Assembly: GCA_024123915.1 (NCBI GenBank)
Contig: CP099650.1
Location: 3,906,001-3,970,000, forward strand
Reading direction: 5' to 3'
Length of the DNA: 64,000 nt
Origin: Oxalobacteraceae bacterium OTU3CAMAD1
GTDB taxonomy: Bacteria; Pseudomonadota; Gammaproteobacteria; Burkholderiales; Burkholderiaceae_D
Shown: positions 25,807 through 33,066 of the stretch, one piece after another
How positions within the stretch are numbered: the stretch's first letter is position 1
How the letters are laid out: each line of letters starts with the position of its first letter
Notes under the pieces: generated by a model
The model's input: the letters and a program-made list of their open reading frames with translations, nothing else
What the model was told of the DNA's origin: nothing
The model's database searches: none
Program-made: the position numbers and the translations under genes

Positions 25807-26490
25807 ATGATACATAACAACTCTACGGTTTCCGGCGTGACGCTCGGCAGGGCGGAACTTGAACAGCACCTGTCGCAATCGGTCCGCCATTTCGATGGCT
25901 GCGCCTTCGACGACGCCGATCTGTCGCGGCTCGATTTGCAGGGCTGCACCTTCGAACGCTGCACTTTTCTTGGCTCCACATTGTTCGCTTGCAAGCTGGC
26001 CCGCAGCATCTGGCTGCGTTGCCGGGCAGGGGGCGCCGATTTCGAATCGGTCGACGCCGTCGACGCGCGTTTCGAAGGCTGCGACCTGAACAACACCAAG
26101 TGGCGGCGCGCCAAGCTGCCATCGGCATCGTATCGCGGCTGCAAGCTGACCGGCGCCTCGTTCGAGGAGGTGTCGCATCTGGGCATACATTTCGAGGAGA
26201 GCCTGCTGGTCGGCGCCGACATGCGCGGCTTTTCCTTCCGCAAGGCGACGTTGAAGGAGCTGGACCTGTCCGACGCCTATCTGGCCGGTTGCGATTTCCG
26301 CGACACCGTCTTTGAAGGGGGCAGCCTGCGCAACGCGGTGTTGAAGCTGGCCAAGTTCCAGGGCGCGGACCTTCGCGGCACCGATATCGAGGGTGTGAAA
26401 TTGGCCGACGCCGGAATGTTCAAGGGAGCGGTCATTTCGCATGCCCAGGCGGCCAGTTTTCTGCGGGAACTAGGATTTATCGTCAGCTAG
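25807..26490 (+). CDS. Pentapeptide-repeat protein
   Basis: 227 residues, almost wholly tandem A(D/N)LxX-type pentapeptides (FDDADLSRLDLQGCTFERCTF; VGADMRGFSFRKATLKELDL; FQGADLRGTDIEGVKL). These form a right-handed quadrilateral beta-helix; some members (Qnr, MfpA) mimic DNA and protect gyrase. Whether this one does is unknown. The ATG at 25807 has no clear Shine-Dalgarno and lies 29 bases from the divergent DUF445 start, so it may use a very short leader. Confidence 0.85.
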   Translation: MIHNNSTVSGVTLGRAELEQHLSQSVRHFDGCAFDDADLSRLDLQGCTFERCTFLGSTLFACKLARSIWLRCRAGGADFESVDAVDARFEGCDLNNTKWRRAKLPSASYRGCKLTGASFEEVSHLGIHFEESLLVGADMRGFSFRKATLKELDLSDAYLAGCDFRDTVFEGGSLRNAVLKLAKFQGADLRGTDIEGVKLADAGMFKGAVISHAQAASFLRELGFIVS

Positions 26491-26559
26491 CGCTGAAAAG
26501 CACATCCGTGCATTTCAGCATGCAAGGCTAAAGGCGCAAAAAAACAACTCCCAAAAAAC

Positions 26560-26587
26560 TTGACTTGTCATATGCCTTGCTTATGAG
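26560..26587 (+). promoter_or_regulatory. Candidate promoter upstream of the first pectate lyase
   Basis: TTGACT at 26560-26565 and TATGAG at 26582-26587 are 16 bases apart in an A/T-rich island. If used, the pectate lyase leader would be about 350 bases and include the conserved structured block. Confidence 0.45.
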
Positions 26588-26645
26588 ATATGATTTCTCC
26601 AAAGAAATCTTTGACCCGATCCAAGGTCGCTAGACTCTTCAAAAC

Positions 26646-26740
26646 CGCCCCGATACTGCCGGGGCGTTCCTTTAAGTCATTTTAAATCAATGGCTTACTT
26701 CGGTGGCGCCATGCTTCCCCCGGGCGTAGTTCTGTTTCAG
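26646..26740 (+). promoter_or_regulatory. Structured leader element, copy 1
   Basis: A CGCCCCG/CGGGGCG hairpin (26646-26666) followed by TTCC, then GGTGGCGCCA (palindrome TGGCGCCA at 26704-26711), then a block ending CGGGCGTAGTTCTGTT. The same order with similar sequence precedes the second pectate lyase (28132-28221). No known riboswitch class was recognised. Confidence 0.6.
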
Positions 26741-26945
26741 CAAACAGTCCCAACGATCGCACCAGACAGTCCAAATAAGTTATACGACATCTGACCAGTT
26801 ACAAAATAATCAAGCGTCTGATTATTTCGGAGCGTCAAGAATTCGTTAGCCCTGGCTGCTAGTCTTAATTTTCATTCTGACATCGTTGCGAATGATAAAA
26901 GCGGCCCATTTAAGGGCCCGAAACTAGACCATTCTGGAGACACCC

Positions 26946-28112
26946 ATGACCACAAGAATTACTGTAATGTGCGCCGCGCTCGCGGCGTTGTTCTCGACCG
27001 GCGCGCTGGCCGCCGACGCCACCCTCGACAAAGCGCCGACAACCGGCTGGGCCGGCACCAACGGCGGCACCACCGGCGGGGCGGCCGCCCCGTCCACCGC
27101 GATCTACAAGGTGAGCTCGGCGGCTCAACTGATGGCCGCGCTTAAGGCGCAGGGCGATAATCCGAAGATCATCAAACTGTACGGCACCATCGATCCCACC
27201 GCGGCCGATAACGGCGGCCCGTACAAAAGCGTGGCCGATCAAAAGGCGCGCCTGGAGATCAAACTGGGTAGCAACACGACCCTGATCGGCGTGGGTGGCG
27301 ACGCCAAGCTGGTCAACGCCAATCTGGTCATCAGCGGCAAGAAGAACGTCATCATCCGTAACCTGAATATCAATCTGCCGTGTGATTTGTTCCCGGTGTG
27401 GGACCCGAACGATGGCAGCGCCGGCAACTGGAATTCGGAGTATGACGGCGTCACCATCTTGTCCTCGACCAACGTCTGGGTTGACCACAATGTCTTCACC
27501 GACGCCCCCAAGACGGACGACAAGCTGCCGATCGAGAACGGCAAGATCAAGCAGTGCCACGACGGCGCGCTCGACGTCAAGAACGCTTCGGACTTCGTGA
27601 CCGTGTCGAACAATCGTTTCGAGCTGCACGAGAAGAACAACCTGGTTGGTTCGAGCGATGACAGGACCACGGACGATGGCCATCTGACGGTGACCTTCAA
27701 CAACAACCACTATCTGAACATTGGCGAGCGCGCGCCGCGTGTGCGCTTCGGCAAGGTGCACATCTATAACAATTACTTCCAGGGTTCGCGCACCCACGCG
27801 ATCTACAAGCACCAGTACAGCATCGGCGTCGCCTACAAGGCCAAGATCATATCGAGCAACAACGCGTTCGAGATCGCCGGCGCCAGCAGCTGCCCGGACA
27901 TCGTCAAGAATCCCGGCTCGTCCAGCAAACCTGGCGCGATCACCGACACCGGCTCGCTGTTGAACGGCAACGCGCTGAATGTGGCCGGCGCATGCAGCCA
28001 GAGCAACGCGGTCGGCTGGACGGTGCCTTACAGCGTCTCGCCGATGGCGGCGTCGGCGGTGAAAGCCTCCGTGCTGAGCAACGCGGGGACGGGCAAGCTG
28101 ACCGTCAACTAA
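26946..28112 (+). CDS. Secreted pectate lyase, PL1 family
   Basis: 388 residues with a signal peptide ending ALAAD. A right-handed parallel beta-helix pectate lyase: GWAGTNGGTTGGAAA N-terminal region, DNPKIIKLYGTID, NTTLIGVG, STNVWVDHNVF (the vWiDH motif), DGALDVKNASDFVTVSNN, and RAPRVRFGKVHIYNNYF with the catalytic-region Arg. It cleaves polygalacturonate by calcium-dependent beta-elimination outside the cell. It lacks the extra N-terminal module and TP linker of the next gene, with which it shares most of its catalytic domain, so the two arose by tandem duplication. TTCTGGAGACACCC precedes the ATG. Confidence 0.93.
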   Translation: MTTRITVMCAALAALFSTGALAADATLDKAPTTGWAGTNGGTTGGAAAPSTAIYKVSSAAQLMAALKAQGDNPKIIKLYGTIDPTAADNGGPYKSVADQKARLEIKLGSNTTLIGVGGDAKLVNANLVISGKKNVIIRNLNINLPCDLFPVWDPNDGSAGNWNSEYDGVTILSSTNVWVDHNVFTDAPKTDDKLPIENGKIKQCHDGALDVKNASDFVTVSNNRFELHEKNNLVGSSDDRTTDDGHLTVTFNNNHYLNIGERAPRVRFGKVHIYNNYFQGSRTHAIYKHQYSIGVAYKAKIISSNNAFEIAGASSCPDIVKNPGSSSKPGAITDTGSLLNGNALNVAGACSQSNAVGWTVPYSVSPMAASAVKASVLSNAGTGKLTVN

Positions 28113-28131
28113 AACTATTCGAAGCAATCCA

Positions 28132-28221
28132 CGCCCCGCGATCACAGGGGCGTTCCCCTTAGCCTGTTCGAGGCTACCACGGTGGCGCCAAGATTTCTCC
28201 CCGGGCGCGGTTCTGTTGCAG
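28132..28221 (+). promoter_or_regulatory. Structured leader element, copy 2
   Basis: A CGCCCC/GGGGCG hairpin (28132-28152) followed by TTCC, then GGTGGCGCCA (palindrome 28183-28190) and a block ending CGGGCGCGGTTCTGTT. It lies between the two pectate lyases. A second hairpin (GGCC/GGCC, 28237-28252) precedes the ribosome binding site, as in copy 1. The element is absent after the second pectate lyase, so it belongs to the leader and not to the 3' end of these genes. Confidence 0.6.
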
Positions 28222-28281
28222 TTGTTCATTTCAAGTGGCCCTTTTGAAGGCCCGTAACTAACCCGTTTGGAGACAAAAATC

Positions 28282-29751
28282 ATGGCACCAAAATATTCCG
28301 TAATGTGTGCGGCGCTCGCAGCGCTGTTTTCAACCAGCGCCCAGGCCGTCGATTGGCCGAGCGGTTTTTCGAAGTGCGCCGACGAGGGTGGCACTTGCAA
28401 GGCCGGCGCCAGCAGCCGGCAAGTGTCCTTCGGCCTGAAGGACAAGTGGGTGATCAAAACCTTGTCCGGCGACATCGCTTGCACCACGGCGACCTTCGGC
28501 GCCGATCCGAATCCAGGCATTAGCGAGAAGTGCGCGGTCGGTCCGCTGTCGTCGACGCCGACCCCAACTCCAACGCCAACACCGACGCCTACCCCGACGC
28601 CGACGCCAACTCCCACCCCAACGCCGACACCGACACCTACGCCAACTCCGGGCGACGCCACGTACCAATCGGCGCCTGCATCGGGCTGGGCCGGCACCAA
28701 CGGCGGCACCACCGGCGGCGCGGCCGCGCCATCCACGGCGATCTACAAGGTGAGCTCTGCCTCGCAGCTGATGGCGGCGATCAAGGCCCAGGGCGACAAT
28801 CCGAAGATCATCAAGCTGTACGGCACCATCGATCCGACCTCGTCGGACAACGGCGGCCCATACTCCAGCAAGGAAGACCAGGCCTTGCGGCTGCAGATCA
28901 AGCTGGGCAGCAACACCACCTTGATCGGCGTGGGCAGCGATGCCAAGCTCGTGAATGCCAACCTGGTGATCAACGGCAAAAAGAACGTCATCGTGCGCAA
29001 CTTGAACATCAGCCTGCCATGCGACAAATATCCACTGTGGGACCCGGAAGACGGCGCCAACGGCAACTGGAACTCGGAGTATGACGGCATCACCATCCTG
29101 GCGTCGACCAATGTCTGGGTCGACCACAACGTCTTCACCGACGCGCCCAAGACCGATGACCAGTTACCGATCGAGAACGGCATGCTCAAGCAATGCCACG
29201 ACGGCGCGCTGGACGTCAAGAACGCCTCGGACTATGTGACGGTCTCGAACAACCGCTTCGAGTTGCACGCGAAGAACAACCTGGTGGGATCTTCCGATAG
29301 CCGGACCACGGACGACGGCCATTTGACGGTTACCTTCAACAACAACCACTACCTGAACATAAGCGACCGCGCGCCGCGTGTGCGTTTCGGTAAGGTTCAC
29401 GTGTACAACAACTACTTCGAGGGTTCGCGCAGCCATCCGGTGTACAAGCATCAGTACAGCCTTGGCGTGGCCTATAAGGCGAAGATGATCTCGACCAACA
29501 ACGCGTTTGAGATCGCCGGGGCGAGCAGCTGCCCGGATATCGTCAAGAATCCAGGCTCGTCGAGTATGACCGGCGCGATTGTCGATACGGGATCGTTGTT
29601 GAACGGCAGCGCGTTGAATGTGGCGGGTGCGTGCAGCTTTAGTAACGCGGTCGGCTGGACCGTGCCGTATTCGTATTCGCCGTTGGGGGCGTCGGCGGTG
29701 AAGGCGTCGGTGCTGAGTAACGCGGGGACGGGGAAATTAACCGTCAATTAA
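28282..29751 (+). CDS. Secreted pectate lyase (PL1) with N-terminal Cys-containing module and Thr-Pro linker
   Basis: 489 residues. A signal peptide (YSVMCAALAALFSTSAQA) is followed by a module of about 65 residues with FSKCADEGGTCKAG and IACTTATFG, a type seen at the ends of secreted carbohydrate-active enzymes and probably a binding or stability module. Then come 16 Thr-Pro repeats and a PL1 domain nearly the same as that of the upstream gene (WVDHNVFTDAPKTDD; RAPRVRFGKVHVYNNYF). Start at 28282: TTTGGAGACAAAAATC precedes the ATG. A strong terminator at 29769-29808 ends the transcript. The added module and linker probably alter attachment to the cell wall and not the chemistry. Confidence 0.93.
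   Translation: MAPKYSVMCAALAALFSTSAQAVDWPSGFSKCADEGGTCKAGASSRQVSFGLKDKWVIKTLSGDIACTTATFGADPNPGISEKCAVGPLSSTPTPTPTPTPTPTPTPTPTPTPTPTPTPTPTPGDATYQSAPASGWAGTNGGTTGGAAAPSTAIYKVSSASQLMAAIKAQGDNPKIIKLYGTIDPTSSDNGGPYSSKEDQALRLQIKLGSNTTLIGVGSDAKLVNANLVINGKKNVIVRNLNISLPCDKYPLWDPEDGANGNWNSEYDGITILASTNVWVDHNVFTDAPKTDDQLPIENGMLKQCHDGALDVKNASDYVTVSNNRFELHAKNNLVGSSDSRTTDDGHLTVTFNNNHYLNISDRAPRVRFGKVHVYNNYFEGSRSHPVYKHQYSLGVAYKAKMISTNNAFEIAGASSCPDIVKNPGSSSMTGAIVDTGSLLNGSALNVAGACSFSNAVGWTVPYSYSPLGASAVKASVLSNAGTGKLTVN
28555..28650 (+). repeat. Hexanucleotide repeat coding for sixteen Thr-Pro units
   Basis: A 96-base run of degenerate ACN-CCN hexamers inside the second pectate lyase gene. The six-base unit keeps the frame if copy number changes. 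The opposite strand is open as Gly-Val repeats, but that is a by-product. Confidence 0.9.
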
Positions 29752-29768
29752 AGCGGGAGAGTCGATAG

Positions 29769-29808
29769 AAAAAATCCGGCGCGACCTGGTGGTCGCGCCG
29801 GATTTTTT
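29769..29808. terminator. Strong bidirectional intrinsic terminator
   Basis: A perfect 18-bp inverted repeat (AAAAAATCCGGCGCGACC and its complement) around a TGGT loop lies 17 bases after the second pectate lyase stop, with T-runs on both strands. It ends the pectate lyase transcript. Confidence 0.92.
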
Positions 29809-29862
29809 GCGTCACGCGTTGCGGATGTTCGGTTATGGATGGGCTGACAACGGCTCGTAGAT

Positions 29863-30098
29863 GGCGGATTACGCTTCGCTAATCCGCCCTACGTATTTCA
29901 GAATAATGCTTAATTCCCTGGCCGCGTTCGCGTTCCTTCAGAATAACGCTTGATTCCCTGGCCGCGTCGCGTTCCTTCGGAATAACGTTGATTCCCCGAC
30001 CGCGTTCGCGTTCCTTGGAATAACGTTTGATTCCCTGGCGGCATTCGCGTTCCAACGGTTCCACGTAGGGCGGATTAGGCGGTACGCCGTAATCCGCC
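29863..30098. repeat. REP pair G/H, tails facing inward, enclosing a minisatellite
   Basis: Copy G at 29863-29894 (GGCGGATTACG ... CCCTACGT) and copy H at 30062-30098 (CACGTAGGGCGGATTA ... TAATCCGCC) have their tails facing each other and unmismatched CCGCC stems, like pair A/B. The 167 bases between them are mostly a four-unit tandem repeat. With the upstream terminator, this accounts for the 367-base gap between two convergent genes. Confidence 0.9.
29897..30053. repeat. Four-copy 39-bp tandem repeat (minisatellite)
   Basis: Units at 29897-29936, 29937-29975, 29976-30014 and 30015-30053 (40, 39, 39, 39 bases) share the core TTCnGAATAACG(C/T)TTGATTC and end CGCGTTCC. Because 39 is a multiple of three, the minus strand stays open as degenerate 13-residue units (ERERGQGIKxYSx type), but no start signal supports a gene. 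Confidence 0.85.
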
Positions 30099-30118
30099 AC
30101 GAGCCGCCAACAGCGTAT

Positions 30119-31507
30119 CTAGTTCATCGCCGAATGCTTGCGCGCATAACCGAAGTAGATCAGCAACCCGATCGCCATCCAGATAATGAACGCGACCCAG
30201 GTATGCCAGCTCAGGTAAGTCATCAGCATGACGCAGAAGATCACCGCCAGCGCCGGAATCACCGGCACGCCGGGGCAACGGAACGCGCGCTTGAGATCAG
30301 GACGCTTCTTGCGCAGGATAACCACGGCAATCGCCACCAGGCTGAACGCGGCCAGGGTACCGATATTGATCAGCTCAGTCAGAATATTCAGCGGCACGAC
30401 GGCGGCGATCAGGCCGAACACAATACCCACCAGCCAGGTCGCGAAGAACGGCGTATGGAAACGCGGATGCACCGTCGACAGACGCTTCGGCAGCAGGCCG
30501 TCGCGCGACATGGCGTAGATCACGCGGGTCTGGCCATAGGCCATCACCAGAATCACGGTGGTCATGCCGAGAATGGCGCCGAGGTCGACAAACGCGGCGA
30601 CCCAGTTCTCACCGGCGTACTTGAGCGCCAGGGTGACCGGGTGGTCGACGCCGAGGAATTGCTGATAGGGCACGATACCGGTCATGATCGCCGACACGAT
30701 CACATACAGGATGGTGCAGGCGGCCAGCGAGCCGATGATGCCGATCGGCAGGTCGCGTTCGGGACGCTTGACTTCCTCCGCGGCCGACGTCACCGCGTCG
30801 AAGCCGATGAAGGCGAAGAACACCAGCGCGGCCGCGCTCAGCATGCCGTTATAGCCGTAAGGCATGAAGGGCTGCCAGTTGACCGGCTGCACGTGGCGCG
30901 AGCCGACGGCGATGAACAGCAGCACCACGCCGACCTTGATGGCGACCATGATGTTGTTCAGGCGGGCCGATTCGCGCACGCCCCAGCTCAGCATGGCCGT
31001 CAGCACCAGCATGATGCAAAGCGCCGGCAGGTTGATCCAGGTGGTGACGCCGGGTACGGCGCCCGGGGCGGCCGTCAGCACCGTCGGCAGCTGCCAGCCG
31101 AAGCCGGCGATCAGCGATTGGAAGTAGCCGGACCAGCCGACCGAGACGGCCGACGTGGCCAGTCCGTACTCGAGCAGCAAGTCCCAGCCGATCATCCAGG
31201 CGGCCAGTTCGCCCAGGGTTGCGTAGGTGTAGGTGTAGATCGAGCCGGCGACCGGCACGGTGGAGGCGAATTCGGCATAGCACAGCGCGGCGAAGCCGCA
31301 TGCGACGGCGGCGACGATGAACGACAAGGTCAGGGCGGGGCCGGCGGTGACGGCGCCGGTGCCGGTCAGCACGAAAATGCCGGTGCCGACGATGGCGCCT
31401 ATGCCCATCAATATCAGGTCGAAGGGACCTAGCACCTTGGCCAAGCCGCCGGGTTTTCGGGCGTTGGCGATCATCTCATCCAGATTCTTCGTTCTAAAAA
31501 GGCTCAA
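30119..31507 (-). CDS. APC-superfamily amino-acid permease
   Basis: 462 residues and about twelve membrane helices. LMGIGAIVGTGIFVLTGTGA is the APC helix-1 substrate motif, and FAFIGFDAVTSAAEEVKRPERDLPIGI is typical of the cationic amino-acid transporter branch (YfnA/CAT-like). It imports amino acids by proton coupling; the exact substrate is not readable. The start is TTG at 31507, chosen because GGAGCCCAATT gives GGAG seven bases upstream. An ATG at 31520 in another frame would encode only eight codons ending in TAG and overlaps this start, so it might act as a leader peptide. Confidence 0.87.
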   Translation of the reverse strand: MSLFRTKNLDEMIANARKPGGLAKVLGPFDLILMGIGAIVGTGIFVLTGTGAVTAGPALTLSFIVAAVACGFAALCYAEFASTVPVAGSIYTYTYATLGELAAWMIGWDLLLEYGLATSAVSVGWSGYFQSLIAGFGWQLPTVLTAAPGAVPGVTTWINLPALCIMLVLTAMLSWGVRESARLNNIMVAIKVGVVLLFIAVGSRHVQPVNWQPFMPYGYNGMLSAAALVFFAFIGFDAVTSAAEEVKRPERDLPIGIIGSLAACTILYVIVSAIMTGIVPYQQFLGVDHPVTLALKYAGENWVAAFVDLGAILGMTTVILVMAYGQTRVIYAMSRDGLLPKRLSTVHPRFHTPFFATWLVGIVFGLIAAVVPLNILTELINIGTLAAFSLVAIAVVILRKKRPDLKRAFRCPGVPVIPALAVIFCVMLMTYLSWHTWVAFIIWMAIGLLIYFGYARKHSAMN

Positions 31508-31659
31508 AATTGGGCTCCATTTATTTTTGTGTTTGTCTGTGTCTGTGGTGTGGGGTTCTGCCCCTCGCGCCGGATCGCGGCGCCGCCAAATGATACAGGA
31601 ACTTGATACGAATTAATGATTTCCTGTAGTGCAAGAAGTCATATGACTGACGGGCCCGT

Positions 31660-31699
31660 GTCCGAATGTCGGACCTGACCCCGGTTGTGACCCCGGTTG
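31660..31699. repeat. Short hairpin and 12-bp direct repeat
   Basis: GTCCGA-ATG-TCGGAC (31660-31674) is followed by TGACCCCGGTTG twice in tandem (31676-31687 and 31688-31699), ending just at the stop of the cdaR-like gene. It may serve as that gene's terminator although it lacks a U-run, or be a small dispersed repeat. Confidence 0.5.
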
Positions 31700-31700
31700 T

Positions 31701-32882
31701 TTATCGGTCCGTCAGCAGCGCGGAGACGTATAGTAGGAAACGGTCTTCCAGGCGGGCGAGGTCGAGGCCGGTGATCTCGCCGATGCGGCGCAGGCGGTAG
31801 TCGAGCGTGTTGCGGTGGATGTGCAGCGCTTCGGCCGTCGCTGCCGGGTGGCCGTCGTGCGTGAACCAGGCTTCGAGCGTGCGCTGCAGCAGTTCCTTGC
31901 TTTTGTCATGCGCCCGCAGCCGGGCGATCGGGAGCTTCAGTTGTGTCGCCTGCCAGCCCGAGCCGAGGCCGGACAGCAGCACCGGCAGCGCCTGCTCGTA
32001 GTAGTTGAAGCGGGTGCCGCGCGGCTGGCGCGCACGGCCGATGCGGGCCGCCGTCCGCGCGCTCTGGTAGGAGATGGCGACGCCTTCGATGCCGGTCAGG
32101 GCGATGCCCATCGTCAGCGTGTGGGCGTCGCCGCCTTCCTCCTTCAGCATGGCAGAGAGCGATTGCAGCCGCTTCTGCGTCCGTGCCTGGGCGTCCTGGG
32201 TCTGGCCGGAAGCCTGCGTTTTGGCCGTGCCCGGCGCATCGTGGAAGTCGAGGATGACCATTTCATGCGAGCTGGCCGCCGCCGTCAGCGCCGTCGGCTG
32301 GCGCGTCATCATGCGCATTTGCAGGCGCTGGATTTCGGTCAGCGCTTCGACGGTGCCGGCCGCCTTGTCGTCCACCTCCAGCACGAAGACCAGGTGGGTG
32401 CGCCCGAAATCGACGCCCAGCCGCCGCGCCCACGCTTCCAGTCCTGCGTGATCTGCGTCGTCGCCGTTGATCAGTTTGAGGACGAAGGCCTCGCGGTAGC
32501 GGCTATCGCGCTGCAATTCACCGGTCAGTTGCGCCTGTTCGAGGATCATTTCGGCGGTGAGGCGCACCAGCTCGCCGAATTGACGCACCTCGTCGGGCGC
32601 GCCGCTCAGGCCGACCGCGCCGCATAGCTGGCCGTTGACCGTCAGCGGCAGGTTGATGCCGGGCTGGGCGCCGTGCATGTTGCGCGCGCTGGCGCTGTCG
32701 ATCTCGACGGCCAGCTTCTTGGCCAGCGCCAGCATCGCCCCCGTGTGCAGTTCGCCGATGCGCGCCGGATTGCCGCTGGCGATGATGCTGCCGCTGACAT
32801 CCATGACGTTGACGTTGTAGGGGATGATTTTCATCGTGCGCGTGACGATGTCCTGCGCCAACTGGGTGCTTAGTATGCTCAT
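31701..32882 (-). CDS. cdaR: CdaR-type sugar-diacid regulator
   Basis: 393 residues. The N-terminal putative sugar-diacid recognition domain (MSILSTQLAQDIVTRTMKIIPYNVNVMD ... GxP.R.GELHTGA) spans about residues 1-135, and a C-terminal PucR-type helix-turn-helix (EAWFTHDGHPAATAEALHIHRNTLDYRLRRIGEITG) lies around 340-385. CdaR activates glucarate, galactarate and glycerate genes in E. coli. Here it is divergent from an MFS sugar-acid transporter and glycerate kinase, matching that role. An imperfect inverted repeat in the divergent gap (AATTTCCCAA at 32901, TTGGGGAAAT at 32936) is a possible site. Confidence 0.9.
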   Translation of the reverse strand: MSILSTQLAQDIVTRTMKIIPYNVNVMDVSGSIIASGNPARIGELHTGAMLALAKKLAVEIDSASARNMHGAQPGINLPLTVNGQLCGAVGLSGAPDEVRQFGELVRLTAEMILEQAQLTGELQRDSRYREAFVLKLINGDDADHAGLEAWARRLGVDFGRTHLVFVLEVDDKAAGTVEALTEIQRLQMRMMTRQPTALTAAASSHEMVILDFHDAPGTAKTQASGQTQDAQARTQKRLQSLSAMLKEEGGDAHTLTMGIALTGIEGVAISYQSARTAARIGRARQPRGTRFNYYEQALPVLLSGLGSGWQATQLKLPIARLRAHDKSKELLQRTLEAWFTHDGHPAATAEALHIHRNTLDYRLRRIGEITGLDLARLEDRFLLYVSALLTDR

Positions 32883-33066
32883 GGTAGTTTCTGTTGTAAT
32901 AATTTCCCAAGGATAGTGGTGATTCTAACCTTTTATTGGGGAAATATTTGTGCGTATGCCCAGTAATCTCCGCCGCAGGCCACCGATTCTCGTGCGTTTG
33001 GCCGATGATTTTTGGTGGGCTATTCCAGATAATCAGCTCCACTATAAAAAACTTAGGAGACCTGGA

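Larger units (their letters stand above)
26491..26945. other. Non-coding stretch with the first pectate lyase leader
   Basis: 455 bases without a convincing gene. It is A/T-richer than its surroundings. It holds a candidate promoter at 26560-26587, a hairpin and conserved block at 26646-26740 shared with the second pectate lyase leader, an A/T-rich 150-base stretch with nothing recognised, and a small GGCCC/GGGCC hairpin (26903-26918) just before the ribosome binding site of the first pectate lyase. Confidence 0.7.

Noticed and set aside
26640..26745. c-di-GMP (GEMM) riboswitch in the pectate lyase leader
   Set aside because: The class-specific conserved core and tetraloop receptor pattern are not present; kept only as an unclassified structured leader.
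26910..28736. Minus-strand frame with Gly-Val repeats, PE/PPE-like at first sight
   Set aside because: The repeats are the complement of the Thr-Pro linker of the second pectate lyase; the rest opposes the first pectate lyase.
29897..30053. Possible CRISPR array
   Set aside because: Units are directly tandem with no unique spacers, and no cas genes are near.
29879..30100. Small minus-strand frame of 13-residue repeats (73 codons)
   Set aside because: Consists of REP sequence plus the minisatellite; no ribosome site, and it stays open only because the unit is 39 bases.
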